Of a DNA stretch of 64,000 nucleotides, positions 25,072 to 33,281 are shown piece by piece. Source of the DNA: Actinomadura rupiterrae (lineage in GTDB: Bacteria > Actinomycetota > Actinomycetes > Streptosporangiales > Streptosporangiaceae); the NCBI RefSeq assembly GCF_024172125.1, contig NZ_JAMZEA010000009.1, positions 248,001 through 312,000 on the forward strand, read 5' to 3'. Made by a program: the position numbers and the translations under genes. A model generated the notes under the pieces. The model searched no databases. It was not told the origin of the DNA and saw nothing but the letters and a program-made list of their open reading frames with translations. Each line of letters begins with the position of its first letter. Position 1 is the stretch's first letter.

Positions 25072-25934
25072 TGGCCTCGAACAAGGTGATGACGGTCGAT
25101 GAGATCGTCGCGTCGCTGTCGGACGGCATGACGGTCGGGATCGGCGGCTGGGGGTCGCGGCGCAAGCCGATGGCGCTCGTCCGGGCGATCTGCCGCTCGT
25201 CCCTGCGCGACCTGACCGTGGTGGCGTACGGCGGGCCGGACGTGGGCCTGCTCTGCGCGGCGGGGAAGGTCCGCCGCCTGGTCACCGCGTTCGTCACGCT
25301 CGACACGGTTCCGCTGGAGCCGCACTTCCGCGCGGCGCGGCAGAACGGCGCGATCGAGCTGACCGAGTACGACGAGGGCATGTTCATGTTCGGCTTGTAC
25401 GCGGCGGCGCACCGGCTGCCGTTCCTGCCGACGCCCGCCGGGATCGGGTCGGACGTGATGCGCGTGAACCCGTCGCTGAAGACCGTCCGGTCGCCGTACG
25501 GGGACGAGGAGCTGGTCGCGGTCCCGGCGCTGACCATGGACGTCGCGCTGGTGCACATGAACCGCGCCGACGCTCGCGGCAACGCGCAGTACCTCGGCCC
25601 CGACCCGTACATGGACGACCTGTTCGTCAAGGCCGCCACCCGGTCGTACGTGTCGTGCGAGCGCCTGGTCGACACGTCCGACCTGCTCAAGGAGGGGCCG
25701 CTGCAATCGCTGCTGATCAGCCGGGCGCACGTCGCGGGCGTCGTGGAGACGCCGAACGGCGCGCACTTCACCTCCTGCGAGCCCGACCACGGACGCGACG
25801 AGGCGTTCCAGAGGCTCTACGCCAAGGCCGCCGCCGACCCGGACGGCTGGACGGCGTTCCGCGAGCGGTTCCTGTCCGGTGACGAGGCGGCCTACCAGGA
25901 CGCGGTGCGGGCGTTCCAGGAGGAGACCCGATGA
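25071..25934 (+). CDS. ipdA: IpdA-like CoA-transferase-fold subunit, steroid C-ring hydrolase
   Basis: A 287-residue alpha subunit of the class I CoA-transferase fold: DGMTVGIGGWGSRRKP near the N-terminus, VVAYGGPDVGLLCAAG and a long Rossmann-like body with EYDEGMFMFGL. In mycobacteria and rhodococci IpdA and IpdB form a heterotetramer that hydrolyses the last steroid ring (COCHEA-CoA) rather than transferring CoA. IpdB follows with a 4-bp overlap. The ATG at 25071 is preferred over the GTG one codon earlier; AAGGGGG lies upstream. It is part of the echA20-ipdC operon. Confidence 0.92.
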   Translation: MASNKVMTVDEIVASLSDGMTVGIGGWGSRRKPMALVRAICRSSLRDLTVVAYGGPDVGLLCAAGKVRRLVTAFVTLDTVPLEPHFRAARQNGAIELTEYDEGMFMFGLYAAAHRLPFLPTPAGIGSDVMRVNPSLKTVRSPYGDEELVAVPALTMDVALVHMNRADARGNAQYLGPDPYMDDLFVKAATRSYVSCERLVDTSDLLKEGPLQSLLISRAHVAGVVETPNGAHFTSCEPDHGRDEAFQRLYAKAAADPDGWTAFRERFLSGDEAAYQDAVRAFQEETR

Positions 25935-26662
25935 GTGGTGCGACGCGTGCGGAGATCTGCGCGGTGGCCTGTGCCGAGCTGTTCCGCGGGGACGGTGAGA
26001 TCGTGGCGGCGGCCGTCGCCGGGTTCGTCCCGATGCTCGGCTCGCGGCTGGCCCGCGCGACGTTCGAGCCCGACCTGCTGACCACCGACGGCGGGCCGGT
26101 GCTGTCCGCCGAACCGGCGCCGCTCGGGGCGCAGGCGACGGAGATCGAGGGCTGGCTGACCTTCCGCGACCACCTGTGGCTCGTGCTGAACGGGCGGCGG
26201 CACGTGGTGATGGGGCCGAGCCAGATCGACCGGCACGGCAACACCAACATCTCCGCGATCGGCGACTGGTCCAAGCCGTCCCGGCAGCTGCTCGGGTCGC
26301 GCGGCGGGCCCGGCAACACGCGGCTGAACCCGACGAGCTACTGGGTGCCGAAGCACTCGGCGCGCGTGTTCACCGAGAAGGTCGACTTCGTGAGCGGCGT
26401 CGGCTGGGACCGGGGCGCGCACGAGATCCGCGGCGTGGTCACGAACCTGTGCGTGCTCGACTTCCGGACGCCCGGCCACCGGATGCGGCTGCGGTCCGTC
26501 CATCCGGGGGTGCGGGTCGCGGACGTCGTAGAGGCGACGGGGTTCGAGCTGGTCGTCCCGGACGAGGTGCCCGAGACGCGCCTCCCGACGCCCGAGGAGC
26601 TGCGGATCATGCGCGAGGTGCTGGATCCGAAGGGCCTGCGCGAGCGCGAGGTCCCTGCGTGA
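25931..26662 (+). CDS. ipdB: IpdB-like CoA-transferase-fold subunit
   Basis: A 243-residue beta subunit partnering IpdA. It shows CAELFRGDGEIVAAA near the N-terminus, the central GPSQIDRHGNTNISAIGD (about 98-115) and VSGVGWDRGAHEIRGVVTN. These match the beta chains of class I CoA transferases. With IpdA it should open the C ring of the steroid remnant. ATG 25931 overlaps the ipdA stop, and its own TGA overlaps the ipdC GTG by 4 bp, so ipdA, ipdB and ipdC are translationally coupled. Confidence 0.92.
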   Translation: MSGATRAEICAVACAELFRGDGEIVAAAVAGFVPMLGSRLARATFEPDLLTTDGGPVLSAEPAPLGAQATEIEGWLTFRDHLWLVLNGRRHVVMGPSQIDRHGNTNISAIGDWSKPSRQLLGSRGGPGNTRLNPTSYWVPKHSARVFTEKVDFVSGVGWDRGAHEIRGVVTNLCVLDFRTPGHRMRLRSVHPGVRVADVVEATGFELVVPDEVPETRLPTPEELRIMREVLDPKGLREREVPA

Positions 26663-27723
26663 GCGCCGAGCAGGTCCTCGCCACGCCGCTGACCCGGCTG
26701 GTGGGCGTGCGGCATCCGGTCGTGCAGACAGGGATGGGCTGGGTCGCCGGGCCGCGGCTGGTCTCGGCGGTCGCGAGCGCGGGCGGCCTCGGCGTGCTCG
26801 CCTCGGCGACGATGACACTGGAGCAGCTGCGGCTGGCCGTCCGGGAGGTGAAGGACCGCACGGACGCGCCGTTCGGCGTGAACCTGCGCGCGGACGCGGG
26901 CGACGCCGGGGACCGCATCGACCTCATGATCAAGGAGGGCGTGAAGGTCGCGTCGTTCGCGCTCGCGCCCCGGCAGGAGCTGATCGCCAAGCTCAAGGAC
27001 GCGGGTGTCGTGGTGATCCCGTCGGTGGGCGCGCGGCGGCACGCGGAGAAGGTCGCCGCGTGGGGCGCGGACGCGGTGCTCGTCCAGGGCGGCGAGGGCG
27101 GCGGGCACACCGGCCCGGTCGCGACGACGCTGCTGCTCCCCCAGGTCGTGGACGCGGTGGACATCCCGGTCATCGCGGCCGGCGGGTTCTTCGACGGGCG
27201 CGGCCTCGCCGCGGCGCTCGCCTACGGCGCGGCCGGCGTCGCGATGGGCACGCGCTTCCTGCTGACGTCCGACAGCTCCGTCCCGGACGCGGTGAAGAAG
27301 GTCTACCTCGGGACGTCCGAGACCGTCGTGACGCGGCAGGTGGACGGCATGCCGCACCGCGTCCTGCGCAGCGACCTGGTGAACGGCCTGGAGGCGGCGG
27401 GACGCGTCTCCGGGCTCGCCCGCGCGCTGCGGAACGCCGCCCGGTTCAAGAAGATCTCCGGGATGTCGTGGCGGGCGATGCTCGCCGACGGGAAGGCGAT
27501 GAAGCACGGCAAGGACCTGTCGTGGCCGCAGGTGCTGATGGCCGCGAACACGCCGATGCTGCTGAAGGCCGCGATGGTGGACGGCCGTCCGGACCTGGGC
27601 GTGATGGCGTCCGGGCAGGTCGTCGCGGTGATCGACGACCTGCCGGACTGCGCGGGGCTGATCGGCGGGATCGTCGCGCAGGCCGCCGAGGTGCTGGCGC
27701 GGCAGCCGTCCTACCTGGTCTGA
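26659..27723 (+). CDS. ipdC: IpdC-like NMO/TIM-barrel flavin oxidoreductase
   Basis: A 354-residue FMN protein of the nitronate-monooxygenase-like TIM-barrel family: PVVQTGMGWVAGPRLVSAV at the start, GGEGGGHTGP for phosphate and flavin binding, and AAGGFFDGRGLAAALAYGA. In M. tuberculosis IpdC (Rv3553) works in HIP side-chain and C-ring catabolism as a 2-enoyl-CoA reductase-type enzyme. Its place after ipdB and its coupled GTG start support the same job. Its last 13 bp overlap the end of the converging TetR gene, so transcription must end inside or beyond that gene. Confidence 0.9.
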   Translation: MSAEQVLATPLTRLVGVRHPVVQTGMGWVAGPRLVSAVASAGGLGVLASATMTLEQLRLAVREVKDRTDAPFGVNLRADAGDAGDRIDLMIKEGVKVASFALAPRQELIAKLKDAGVVVIPSVGARRHAEKVAAWGADAVLVQGGEGGGHTGPVATTLLLPQVVDAVDIPVIAAGGFFDGRGLAAALAYGAAGVAMGTRFLLTSDSSVPDAVKKVYLGTSETVVTRQVDGMPHRVLRSDLVNGLEAAGRVSGLARALRNAARFKKISGMSWRAMLADGKAMKHGKDLSWPQVLMAANTPMLLKAAMVDGRPDLGVMASGQVVAVIDDLPDCAGLIGGIVAQAAEVLARQPSYLV

Positions 27724-28349
27724 GTTCCGTCGCCCCCGGCCTGCTGGGCGGCGATGCCGTCGAGCAGCAGGTCGAGGCCGCGCCGGAACTCCTCGTGGGA
27801 GGAGATCTCGCGGGCGCGGCGCCCGGCGGCGGCCATGTAGGGAAAGTCGGGCAGCGCGGCGATCACGTCGGTGCCCGGCCCTGACAGCGGCCCGAGGTGC
27901 TCCAGCTGGATCGCGCCGATGATGTACGCGGTGACGCTGCGCAGGGCGATGATCCGCTCGTCGCCGCCGAACCCGGCGTCCGCCAGGACGCCGAGCACGG
28001 TCTCCGACCAGCGCAGCAGCGCCGGCGACCGGTGCCGGTGGGCGGGCGTCAGCGGGATGGCCTCGGGATGCGCGGCGACGGCGAGCCGGATGCGCTCCAC
28101 GAGCGCCGCGACGCGGTCGCGCCACGGGCCGTCCGGCGGCGGCGCGGTGTCCACGCCCGACAGCACCCGCTCGACGACGAGCCCTTCGAGCTCCTCGCGC
28201 CCGTCGACGTACCGGTAGAGCGCCATCGTGCTCATGCCGAGCTCCTTGGCGACCGCGCGCATGGACAGCGCGGCGAGTCCGTCGCGGTCGATCACGGCGA
28301 GCGCGGCGGCGGCGAGCTGGGGCTGGGTCAGCGACCTGGGACGCGGCAT
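27711..28349 (-). CDS. TetR-family regulator
   Basis: A 212-residue TetR/AcrR repressor. The helix-turn-helix is at about residues 12-50 (RAVAKELGMSTMALYRYV), with a C-terminal ligand domain of the TetR_C type and mixed helices. ATG 28349 gives the usual short arm before the HTH; an upstream ATG at 28370 would lie inside the palindrome. It is divergent from a thioredoxin-like gene, and the 18-bp-arm palindrome between them (28361-28400) is the likely operator. It is not KstR2; the steroid regulator is at 37857-38474. The ligand is unknown. Confidence 0.85.
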   Translation of the reverse strand: MPRPRSLTQPQLAAAALAVIDRDGLAALSMRAVAKELGMSTMALYRYVDGREELEGLVVERVLSGVDTAPPPDGPWRDRVAALVERIRLAVAAHPEAIPLTPAHRHRSPALLRWSETVLGVLADAGFGGDERIIALRSVTAYIIGAIQLEHLGPLSGPGTDVIAALPDFPYMAAAGRRAREISSHEEFRRGLDLLLDGIAAQQAGGDGTQTR

Positions 28350-28360
28350 GGCCTTGACAG

Positions 28361-28400
28361 CGTACGGCATACGCCTACTCTCGTAGGTGTATGCCGTACG
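28361..28400. promoter_or_regulatory. 40-bp palindrome, probable TetR operator
   Basis: CGTACGGCATACGCCTAC (28361-28378) and GTAGGTGTATGCCGTACG (28383-28400) are inverted arms with one mismatch and a 4-bp spacer. The site begins 12 bp from the TetR start and ends 20 bp from the thioredoxin-like start, so a bound dimer or pair of dimers would block both promoters. Confidence 0.8.
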
Positions 28401-28420
28401 CCTATCGGAGGGAACCACCC

Positions 28421-28963
28421 GTGCGCACCTACGAGCTGACGTCCGTGACCGGCGCGCCCGTCCGCGTCCCCGATCCGGAGCGGATCGTCCACCTGCAGTT
28501 CCGGCGCTTCGCGGGCTGCCCGATCTGCAACCTGCACCTGCGCTCGTTCGCCGTCCGGCACGCCGAGATCGAGGCGGCGGGCGTCCGCGAGGTCGCGGTG
28601 TTCCACGCGCCCGCGGACGAGCTGCGCGAGCACGTCGCCGAGCTGCCGTTCGACGTGATCCCCGATCCGGATCGCAAGCTCTACGCCGAGTTCGGCGTGG
28701 AGTCCCGGCCGCGCGCGCTGCTCGACCCCCGCGTGTGGCCGGCGATCGTCCGCGCCGTGGTGACCGGCCTGCTGCGCCGCGACCCGCTGCCGAAGTCCCG
28801 GCCGACCGGCGGGCGGCTCGGCCTGCCCGGCGACTTCCTCATCGCCCCGGACGGCACGGTGCTGGCGAGCAAGCTCGGCGCGCATGCCGACGACCAGTGG
28901 CCCCTGGACGAGATGCTCGCCCTCACGAAGTCCGCGCGACCCGAACGCGTCCGGCAAGGATGA
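28421..28963 (+). CDS. Thioredoxin-fold, peroxiredoxin-like protein
   Basis: A 180-residue soluble protein with the thioredoxin fold. The redox motif is GCPICN at about residues 35-40, and FLIAPDGTVLASKLG near 145 matches the strand pair seen in AhpC/TSA-like proteins. Such proteins reduce peroxides or disulfides; nothing identifies a partner. GTG 28421 is chosen because GGAGGG lies 9 nt upstream, whereas the in-frame ATG at 28391 lies inside the palindrome and has no ribosome site. It should be controlled by the divergent TetR. Its 3' end overlaps the end of the converging MFS gene by 41 bp. Confidence 0.75.
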   Translation: MRTYELTSVTGAPVRVPDPERIVHLQFRRFAGCPICNLHLRSFAVRHAEIEAAGVREVAVFHAPADELREHVAELPFDVIPDPDRKLYAEFGVESRPRALLDPRVWPAIVRAVVTGLLRRDPLPKSRPTGGRLGLPGDFLIAPDGTVLASKLGAHADDQWPLDEMLALTKSARPERVRQG

Positions 28964-30329
28964 CGATCAGGAGGCTCGGCACGACCAGCACGCCGAGCGC
29001 GGGCCCGAACCGCGCCAGCTCCCCGGCGTCCGCCGGAGTCGTGCCGAGCAGCCCGGAGCCGAGCGCCAGGATCCCGACCTGGCCGAGGTTCTGGCTGGTC
29101 GCCATCGCGGCGCCCGCGTAGCCCGTCCGCCCGGACGGCGCGTGCGCGAGCGACAGCACGGTCAGGGTCGGCATGGTCGCGCCCATGCCGATGGCAGCCA
29201 GGGTCAGCGACACGGCCGGGATCCACGCGGGCAGCCCGGACGCCATCGCCACCGCCGCGGCGCCGTTCGCGACCACCAGCAGGACGGCGCCGGACGCGAC
29301 GAGCAGGTGGCGCGGGCGTTCGGCCAGCCACCGGCTCTGCGCCCACGAGGACGCGCCCCACGCGACGGCCGACCCCGTGAACGCGAGCCCGGCGAGCGCC
29401 GGCGGCACCGTCCCGTCCAGGTTCAGCATCAGCGGGACCATCGTCTCCAGCGTGAAGAACGTCCCGGCGGCGAGGCCGGTGAGCAGGACGGTGGCGGGCA
29501 GGCCGGTCGCGGCCCGCCAGGTGCCCGGCGGCAGCATGCGGCGCACGAACGCGCCGATCACCACCAGCGCCGCGGCCCCGCAGGCCAGATGCGCGGCGCC
29601 GCGTCCGGACAGGGCGTACTGGCCGAGACCGGCGCCCACGCTCACCGCGAGTGCCACGGCCAGTCCGGGCCCTTCGGCTCCCGACTGCTCGTCCGGACGG
29701 TCCGGGCGGGGCAGCCTGCGCAGCAGGACGATCACCGCCAGCCCGGGGAGGACGGTCAGCGCGGCGAGGCCGAGGAAGACCCAGCGCCACGACCACCAGG
29801 AGGCGACCAGCCCGGCCAGCGGCGGGCAGGCCAGCGCTGGAACGATCCAGCAAACCGACATCAGGGCGAGCGCGCGGGCCCGCAGGCGGTCGGGGAAGGT
29901 GCGCCCGATCGCGGCGTTGGTCGACACCACGATCATCCCGGCGGCCAGGCCGTCCAGGAAGCGGCCGGCGGCGAGCTGCCAGACCGTCACCGCCGTCCCG
30001 GACACCACCAGCGTCGTGACCGCGAGGGCGAGCCCGGCGGCGAGCGGACGACCCGGACCGGACCGGTCCGACCAGGCGCCGCCGGCCACGCCGCCGAGCA
30101 GCGCCGCGCCCACGAACGCGCCGGCCACCAGCGGGTACAGCCACAGCCCGTCGAGCGCGCGGACCGCGACCGGCAGCGTCGGCACCACGGCCAGCCCGGA
30201 GATCCCGGTGAGGACGGTCAGGGCGGTGAAGGCGGTCGCGGGGGCGGCGTACTCGCCCGAGAACAGCCCGGCCGGCTTCGCGGAGGGTGCGGCTCCGTGC
30301 TCGGTCGTCGCCCGGAGCCGCACGGCCAC
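28923..30329 (-). CDS. MFS transporter (drug-efflux-like)
   Basis: A 468-residue major facilitator with about 14 TM segments, so it is closer to the DHA2 type than to 12-TM carriers. Motif A-like GGAWSDRSGPGRP follows TM2. GTG 30329 is preferred over an ATG at 30392 because the promoter at 30364-30392 would otherwise lie inside the gene, and TTAAGG stands just before it. Role probably export of a small molecule. It has its own promoter and its end overlaps the thioredoxin-like gene's end. Confidence 0.8.
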   Translation of the reverse strand: MAVRLRATTEHGAAPSAKPAGLFSGEYAAPATAFTALTVLTGISGLAVVPTLPVAVRALDGLWLYPLVAGAFVGAALLGGVAGGAWSDRSGPGRPLAAGLALAVTTLVVSGTAVTVWQLAAGRFLDGLAAGMIVVSTNAAIGRTFPDRLRARALALMSVCWIVPALACPPLAGLVASWWSWRWVFLGLAALTVLPGLAVIVLLRRLPRPDRPDEQSGAEGPGLAVALAVSVGAGLGQYALSGRGAAHLACGAAALVVIGAFVRRMLPPGTWRAATGLPATVLLTGLAAGTFFTLETMVPLMLNLDGTVPPALAGLAFTGSAVAWGASSWAQSRWLAERPRHLLVASGAVLLVVANGAAAVAMASGLPAWIPAVSLTLAAIGMGATMPTLTVLSLAHAPSGRTGYAGAAMATSQNLGQVGILALGSGLLGTTPADAGELARFGPALGVLVVPSLLIVILAGRVRVARTS

Positions 30330-30363
30330 CCCCGCCTTAATAGGAAGCTTTGTTTCCAGAAGG

Positions 30364-30392
30364 ACGCTAGGCAGCCGCGCGACCGCTGTCAA
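30364..30392 (-). promoter_or_regulatory. Sigma-70-type promoter for MFS gene
   Basis: On the minus strand TTGACA (30392-30387) is followed by a 17-nt spacer and TAGCGT (30369-30364), both close to the actinobacterial consensus. Between it and the start, GGAAACAAAGCTTCC has partly inverted GGAA/TTCC ends and could be a weak operator. Confidence 0.6.
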
Positions 30393-30418
30393 CGGGATTC
30401 ACGAGCGCACCGCGGGAT

Positions 30419-31393
30419 TCACGCGCGCACCGCGAGGACGAGCTTGCCGGTCGTCTTGCCCGACTCGATCCGGCGGTGCGCGTCGGCGGCCTCCTCCAGC
30501 GGCATCGCCTCCACCGAGACCCGCAGGTCGCCGGACGCGACGGCGGCCACGGCCCGGCACAGCGCGCGGCCCGCCTCGGCCGGATGCAGCGCGCTGAACG
30601 CCGCGAGGTTGAACCCGGAGACGGTCTTGTTGGTGAACCACAGCTCGTTCGGCGACAGCGGCACGTCGTCCGCGCCGGACGCGTTGCCCATCGCGATCAT
30701 CCGTCCGAACGGGGCGAGCGCGTCCAGGCTCGTCCGCCGGGCCGGGCCGCCGACCATGTCGACGGCGATGTCGAAGCCGGTCCCGCCGGTCAGCTCGGCG
30801 ACGCGTCCCGGGAGGTCGTCGCGCAGGACGACGTCCTTCACGCCCAGCTCCCGGACGGCCCACACCTTCGCCTCGCTCCCGACCGTCCCGACGACCGTGC
30901 CCGCGCCGAGCAGCCGCGCGGCCTGCACGAGCTGGCTGCCCACGCCTCCGGCGGCGGCGTGCACGAGCACCCGCTCTCCCGGCGCGATCCGCGCGATCCG
31001 GTCGAGGACCAGGAACGCGGTCGTGCTGTTGGACGGGACGGCCGCCGCGACCATCGGGTCCAGGCCGTTCAGCGGCGCGACCAGGTCGGCGGAGGTCACG
31101 GCCACCTCGGCGTAGCCGCCGCTGTCCACGATCGTCAACGCCGCGACGGGCTCGCCGACGCGCAGCCCCTCGACGCCCGCGCCGAGCGCCCTGATCCGTC
31201 CGGACACCTCGATGCCCGGGACGAACGGCAGCGGCACGTCCACTACCCCGCGCCGGTAGAGGACCTCCGCGAAGTTCGCGCCCGCGAAGTCGACGTCGAT
31301 CGACACCTGGCCGGGGCCCGGCTCGGGCGCCGCGACGTCACCGAGGCGCAGCACGCCGGCCTCGCCGAACTCGGGAATGGTGATGGCCTTCAT
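30419..31393 (-). CDS. Quinone oxidoreductase-like MDR protein
   Basis: A 324-residue medium-chain dehydrogenase/reductase of the zinc-free quinone oxidoreductase branch: VDFAGANFAEVLYRRG in the catalytic domain, PGIEVSGRI and the NADPH-binding AAAGGVGSQLVQAARLLGA. No zinc-ligand cysteines are seen. It should reduce a quinone or enone with NADPH. ATG 31393 is used rather than 31399 because GGAG then has proper spacing. Downstream gap to the MFS gene is small and no terminator is seen. It follows the SDR/XRE block on the same strand but is separately spaced. Confidence 0.8.
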   Translation of the reverse strand: MKAITIPEFGEAGVLRLGDVAAPEPGPGQVSIDVDFAGANFAEVLYRRGVVDVPLPFVPGIEVSGRIRALGAGVEGLRVGEPVAALTIVDSGGYAEVAVTSADLVAPLNGLDPMVAAAVPSNSTTAFLVLDRIARIAPGERVLVHAAAGGVGSQLVQAARLLGAGTVVGTVGSEAKVWAVRELGVKDVVLRDDLPGRVAELTGGTGFDIAVDMVGGPARRTSLDALAPFGRMIAMGNASGADDVPLSPNELWFTNKTVSGFNLAAFSALHPAEAGRALCRAVAAVASGDLRVSVEAMPLEEAADAHRRIESGKTTGKLVLAVRA

Positions 31394-31459
31394 CGTCATG
31401 CTCCTTGGCGGAAGTGTCGGGCGGGGAATCGGGCGGGGAAGGGGCAGGCAGGGGAAGTG

Positions 31460-32236
31460 TCAGGCGGGGATGGAGGTGACCAGGCCGCCGTCGACGAGGA
31501 GGTCCTGGCCGGTGATGTAGGACGCGTCGTCCGAGGCGAGGAAGGCGACGGCGCGCGCGACGTCCTCCGAGGTTCCGAGCCGCCCGGCCACCGTCTGGCC
31601 CGCGTAGGCCGCGGCCTCCTCCTCGCTCGGGGCGGCGCCGCGGAACATCGGGGTGTCGATGAAGCCGGGGCTGACCGAGTTGACCCGGATGCGCCGGGGC
31701 GCGAGGTCGGCGGAGAGCGTGCGGGCGAGGTTGTGCACGGCCGCCTTGGACGCCGAGTAGACCGACGCGACGGCCAGGCCGCGGTGCAGCGTCCAGGACG
31801 CGTTGATCACGATCGCGCCGCCGTCCGCCAGCAGGGGGACGGCCTTCTGGATCGTGAAGTAGACGCCCTTGAAGTTCACGCCGACGATCTGGTCGAAGTC
31901 GTCCTCGGTGACCTCGGCGCTGGGCTGGAAGACGCCGACGCCCGCGTTCGCGAACACCACGTCGAGGCGTCCGAACCGGTCCCGGACGCGGTCGGTGAGG
32001 GCATCGAGGTCGGCCACGCTCGCGGCGTCGGCCCGGACGGTCAGCAGCCGGTCGGCGGCGTCCAGATCCCTGGTGGTGGTGCCCAGCTCCTTGGCGGCGG
32101 CGGCCAGCCGGTCCTCGTCGCGGCCGGTGATCACCACGTTCGCGCCCTCGTCCAGCAGCAGCCGGGCCGTCGCGAGGCCCATCCCGCTCGTCCCGCCGGT
32201 GACCAGGGCCGTCTTGTTCTCGAATCGCTTCGTCAT
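31460..32236 (-). CDS. SDR family oxidoreductase
   Basis: A 258-residue classical short-chain dehydrogenase: TGGTSGMGLATARLL for cofactor binding (the Arg in TGRDEDR favours NADPH), FANAGVG, the Ser in INASWTLHRG and YSASKAA. The C-terminal GQDLLVDGGLVTS is typical of the family. It lies 78 bp downstream of an XRE/MmyB-type regulator on the same strand, an arrangement common in actinomycetes where the regulator controls the neighbouring SDR. Start ATG 32236 (MTKRF) gives normal length; no strong ribosome site is visible. Substrate unknown. Confidence 0.85.
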   Translation of the reverse strand: MTKRFENKTALVTGGTSGMGLATARLLLDEGANVVITGRDEDRLAAAAKELGTTTRDLDAADRLLTVRADAASVADLDALTDRVRDRFGRLDVVFANAGVGVFQPSAEVTEDDFDQIVGVNFKGVYFTIQKAVPLLADGGAIVINASWTLHRGLAVASVYSASKAAVHNLARTLSADLAPRRIRVNSVSPGFIDTPMFRGAAPSEEEAAAYAGQTVAGRLGTSEDVARAVAFLASDDASYITGQDLLVDGGLVTSIPA

Positions 32237-32314
32237 GGCTGCAAGCCTGCCGCCGGACGAGGAGAACGGGCAGTGTCGGCTCATCCTGGGTGTGGCACCA
32301 CCACCCTCACGCGG

Positions 32315-33175
32315 TCAGCCCGCTTCCACCAGGCGCGGGCCGTCGCTCATCAGGCGCTCCAGCCGCTCGGCCGTGCCGGTCCCGGGACGCGGGTTGTGCA
32401 GGACGAGGTTCAGCCCCGGCCGGTCCGGCAGCGGCAGGAGCGTGGCGTCGAAGACCAGCTCGCCGACCTCGGGATGGCGGATCGCCTTGGTCGCCTCCGC
32501 GCCCGTGCTCACGTCGTGCCGGTCCCACAGCTCGGCGAAGTCCGGCGACACGGCGGCGAGGTCGGACGCGATCCGGGCGAACTCCGGGTCGTCCGGGTAG
32601 CGGGCCATGTCGGCGCGGAAGCGGCCGACGACGCCGGGCGCGTTGCGGGCCCAGAGCGTGTTCGTCGTCCGGAACCGGGCGTTCGTGAAGTAACTGACCA
32701 GGCAGTTCAGGTCGGTGTCGCCGTAGCCGAACACCACCCGTGCGGCGTCGTTCACGGCCTGGAAGCCCCAGTGCCGGTCCTGGACGTAGGCGGGACGCGG
32801 CGACCAGGCGTCCAGCAGGCGGTGCAGCTCCGGGGAGACCGGGAGCGCCGGGGCGGGCTCGCGGCGCGGCGGGTTCAGTCCGGCGAGCAGGTACAGGTGC
32901 TCGCGCTCGGCGCCGTCCAGCCGCAGCGCCCGCCCGATCGCGTCCAGGACGTCCTCGGAGACCTTGATGTCGCGGCCCTGCTCCAGCCAGGTGTACCAGG
33001 ACACGCCGACCCCGGCGAGCACGGCGACCTCCTCGCGGCGCAGGCCCGGCGTGCGGCGCCGGCCGCCGTCCGGCATGCCGACGTCGCCGGGGGTGAGCCG
33101 GGCGCGGCGGGTGCGCAGGAACTCGCGCAGGGCGTCGCGGCGGCGCTCGTCCGGATCAAGCGGCATATCAGGCAT
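32315..33175 (-). CDS. XRE-family regulator with MmyB-like ligand domain
   Basis: A 286-residue regulator. Residues about 8-90 are an XRE helix-turn-helix (TPGLRREEVAVLAGVGVSWY, with WLEQGRDI following). The C-terminal 180 residues match the MmyB-like fold (LLDAWSPRPAYVQDRHWGFQ) that binds lipid-like or other small ligands in actinobacterial regulators. It is immediately upstream of the SDR and quinone reductase genes, its likely targets. Its own promoter lies in the GC-rich repeat region just upstream. Confidence 0.85.
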   Translation of the reverse strand: MPDMPLDPDERRRDALREFLRTRRARLTPGDVGMPDGGRRRTPGLRREEVAVLAGVGVSWYTWLEQGRDIKVSEDVLDAIGRALRLDGAEREHLYLLAGLNPPRREPAPALPVSPELHRLLDAWSPRPAYVQDRHWGFQAVNDAARVVFGYGDTDLNCLVSYFTNARFRTTNTLWARNAPGVVGRFRADMARYPDDPEFARIASDLAAVSPDFAELWDRHDVSTGAEATKAIRHPEVGELVFDATLLPLPDRPGLNLVLHNPRPGTGTAERLERLMSDGPRLVEAG

Positions 33176-33196
33176 AACCCCAGCCTAACCACCCTG

Positions 33197-33275
33197 CCGC
33201 CCCGCCCGGCCGGCGCACCGCCCGGCCGCCCCGCCCGGGCGGTGCACCGCCCGGCCGGTGCACCGCCCGGACCCG
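33197..33275. repeat. GC-rich repeats with a 20-bp perfect palindrome
   Basis: The gap between the acyl-CoA dehydrogenase end and the XRE start holds three to four variants of a unit near GCACCGCCCGGCC. CCGGGCGGTGCACCGCCCGG at 33235-33254 is a perfect 20-bp palindrome. It most likely ends transcription from the acyl-CoA dehydrogenase gene; spacing is too irregular and short for a CRISPR. Confidence 0.65.
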
Positions 33276-33281
33276 GGAAGG

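Noticed and set aside
27711..28349. This TetR as the KstR2 counterpart because it follows ipdC
   Set aside because: The protein at 37857-38474 has the KstR2-like C-terminal block and the syntenic place; this one has its own large palindrome.
33197..33275. GC-rich repeats considered as a CRISPR array
   Set aside because: Units are short, overlapping and palindromic, without spacers of even length; no cas genes are near.
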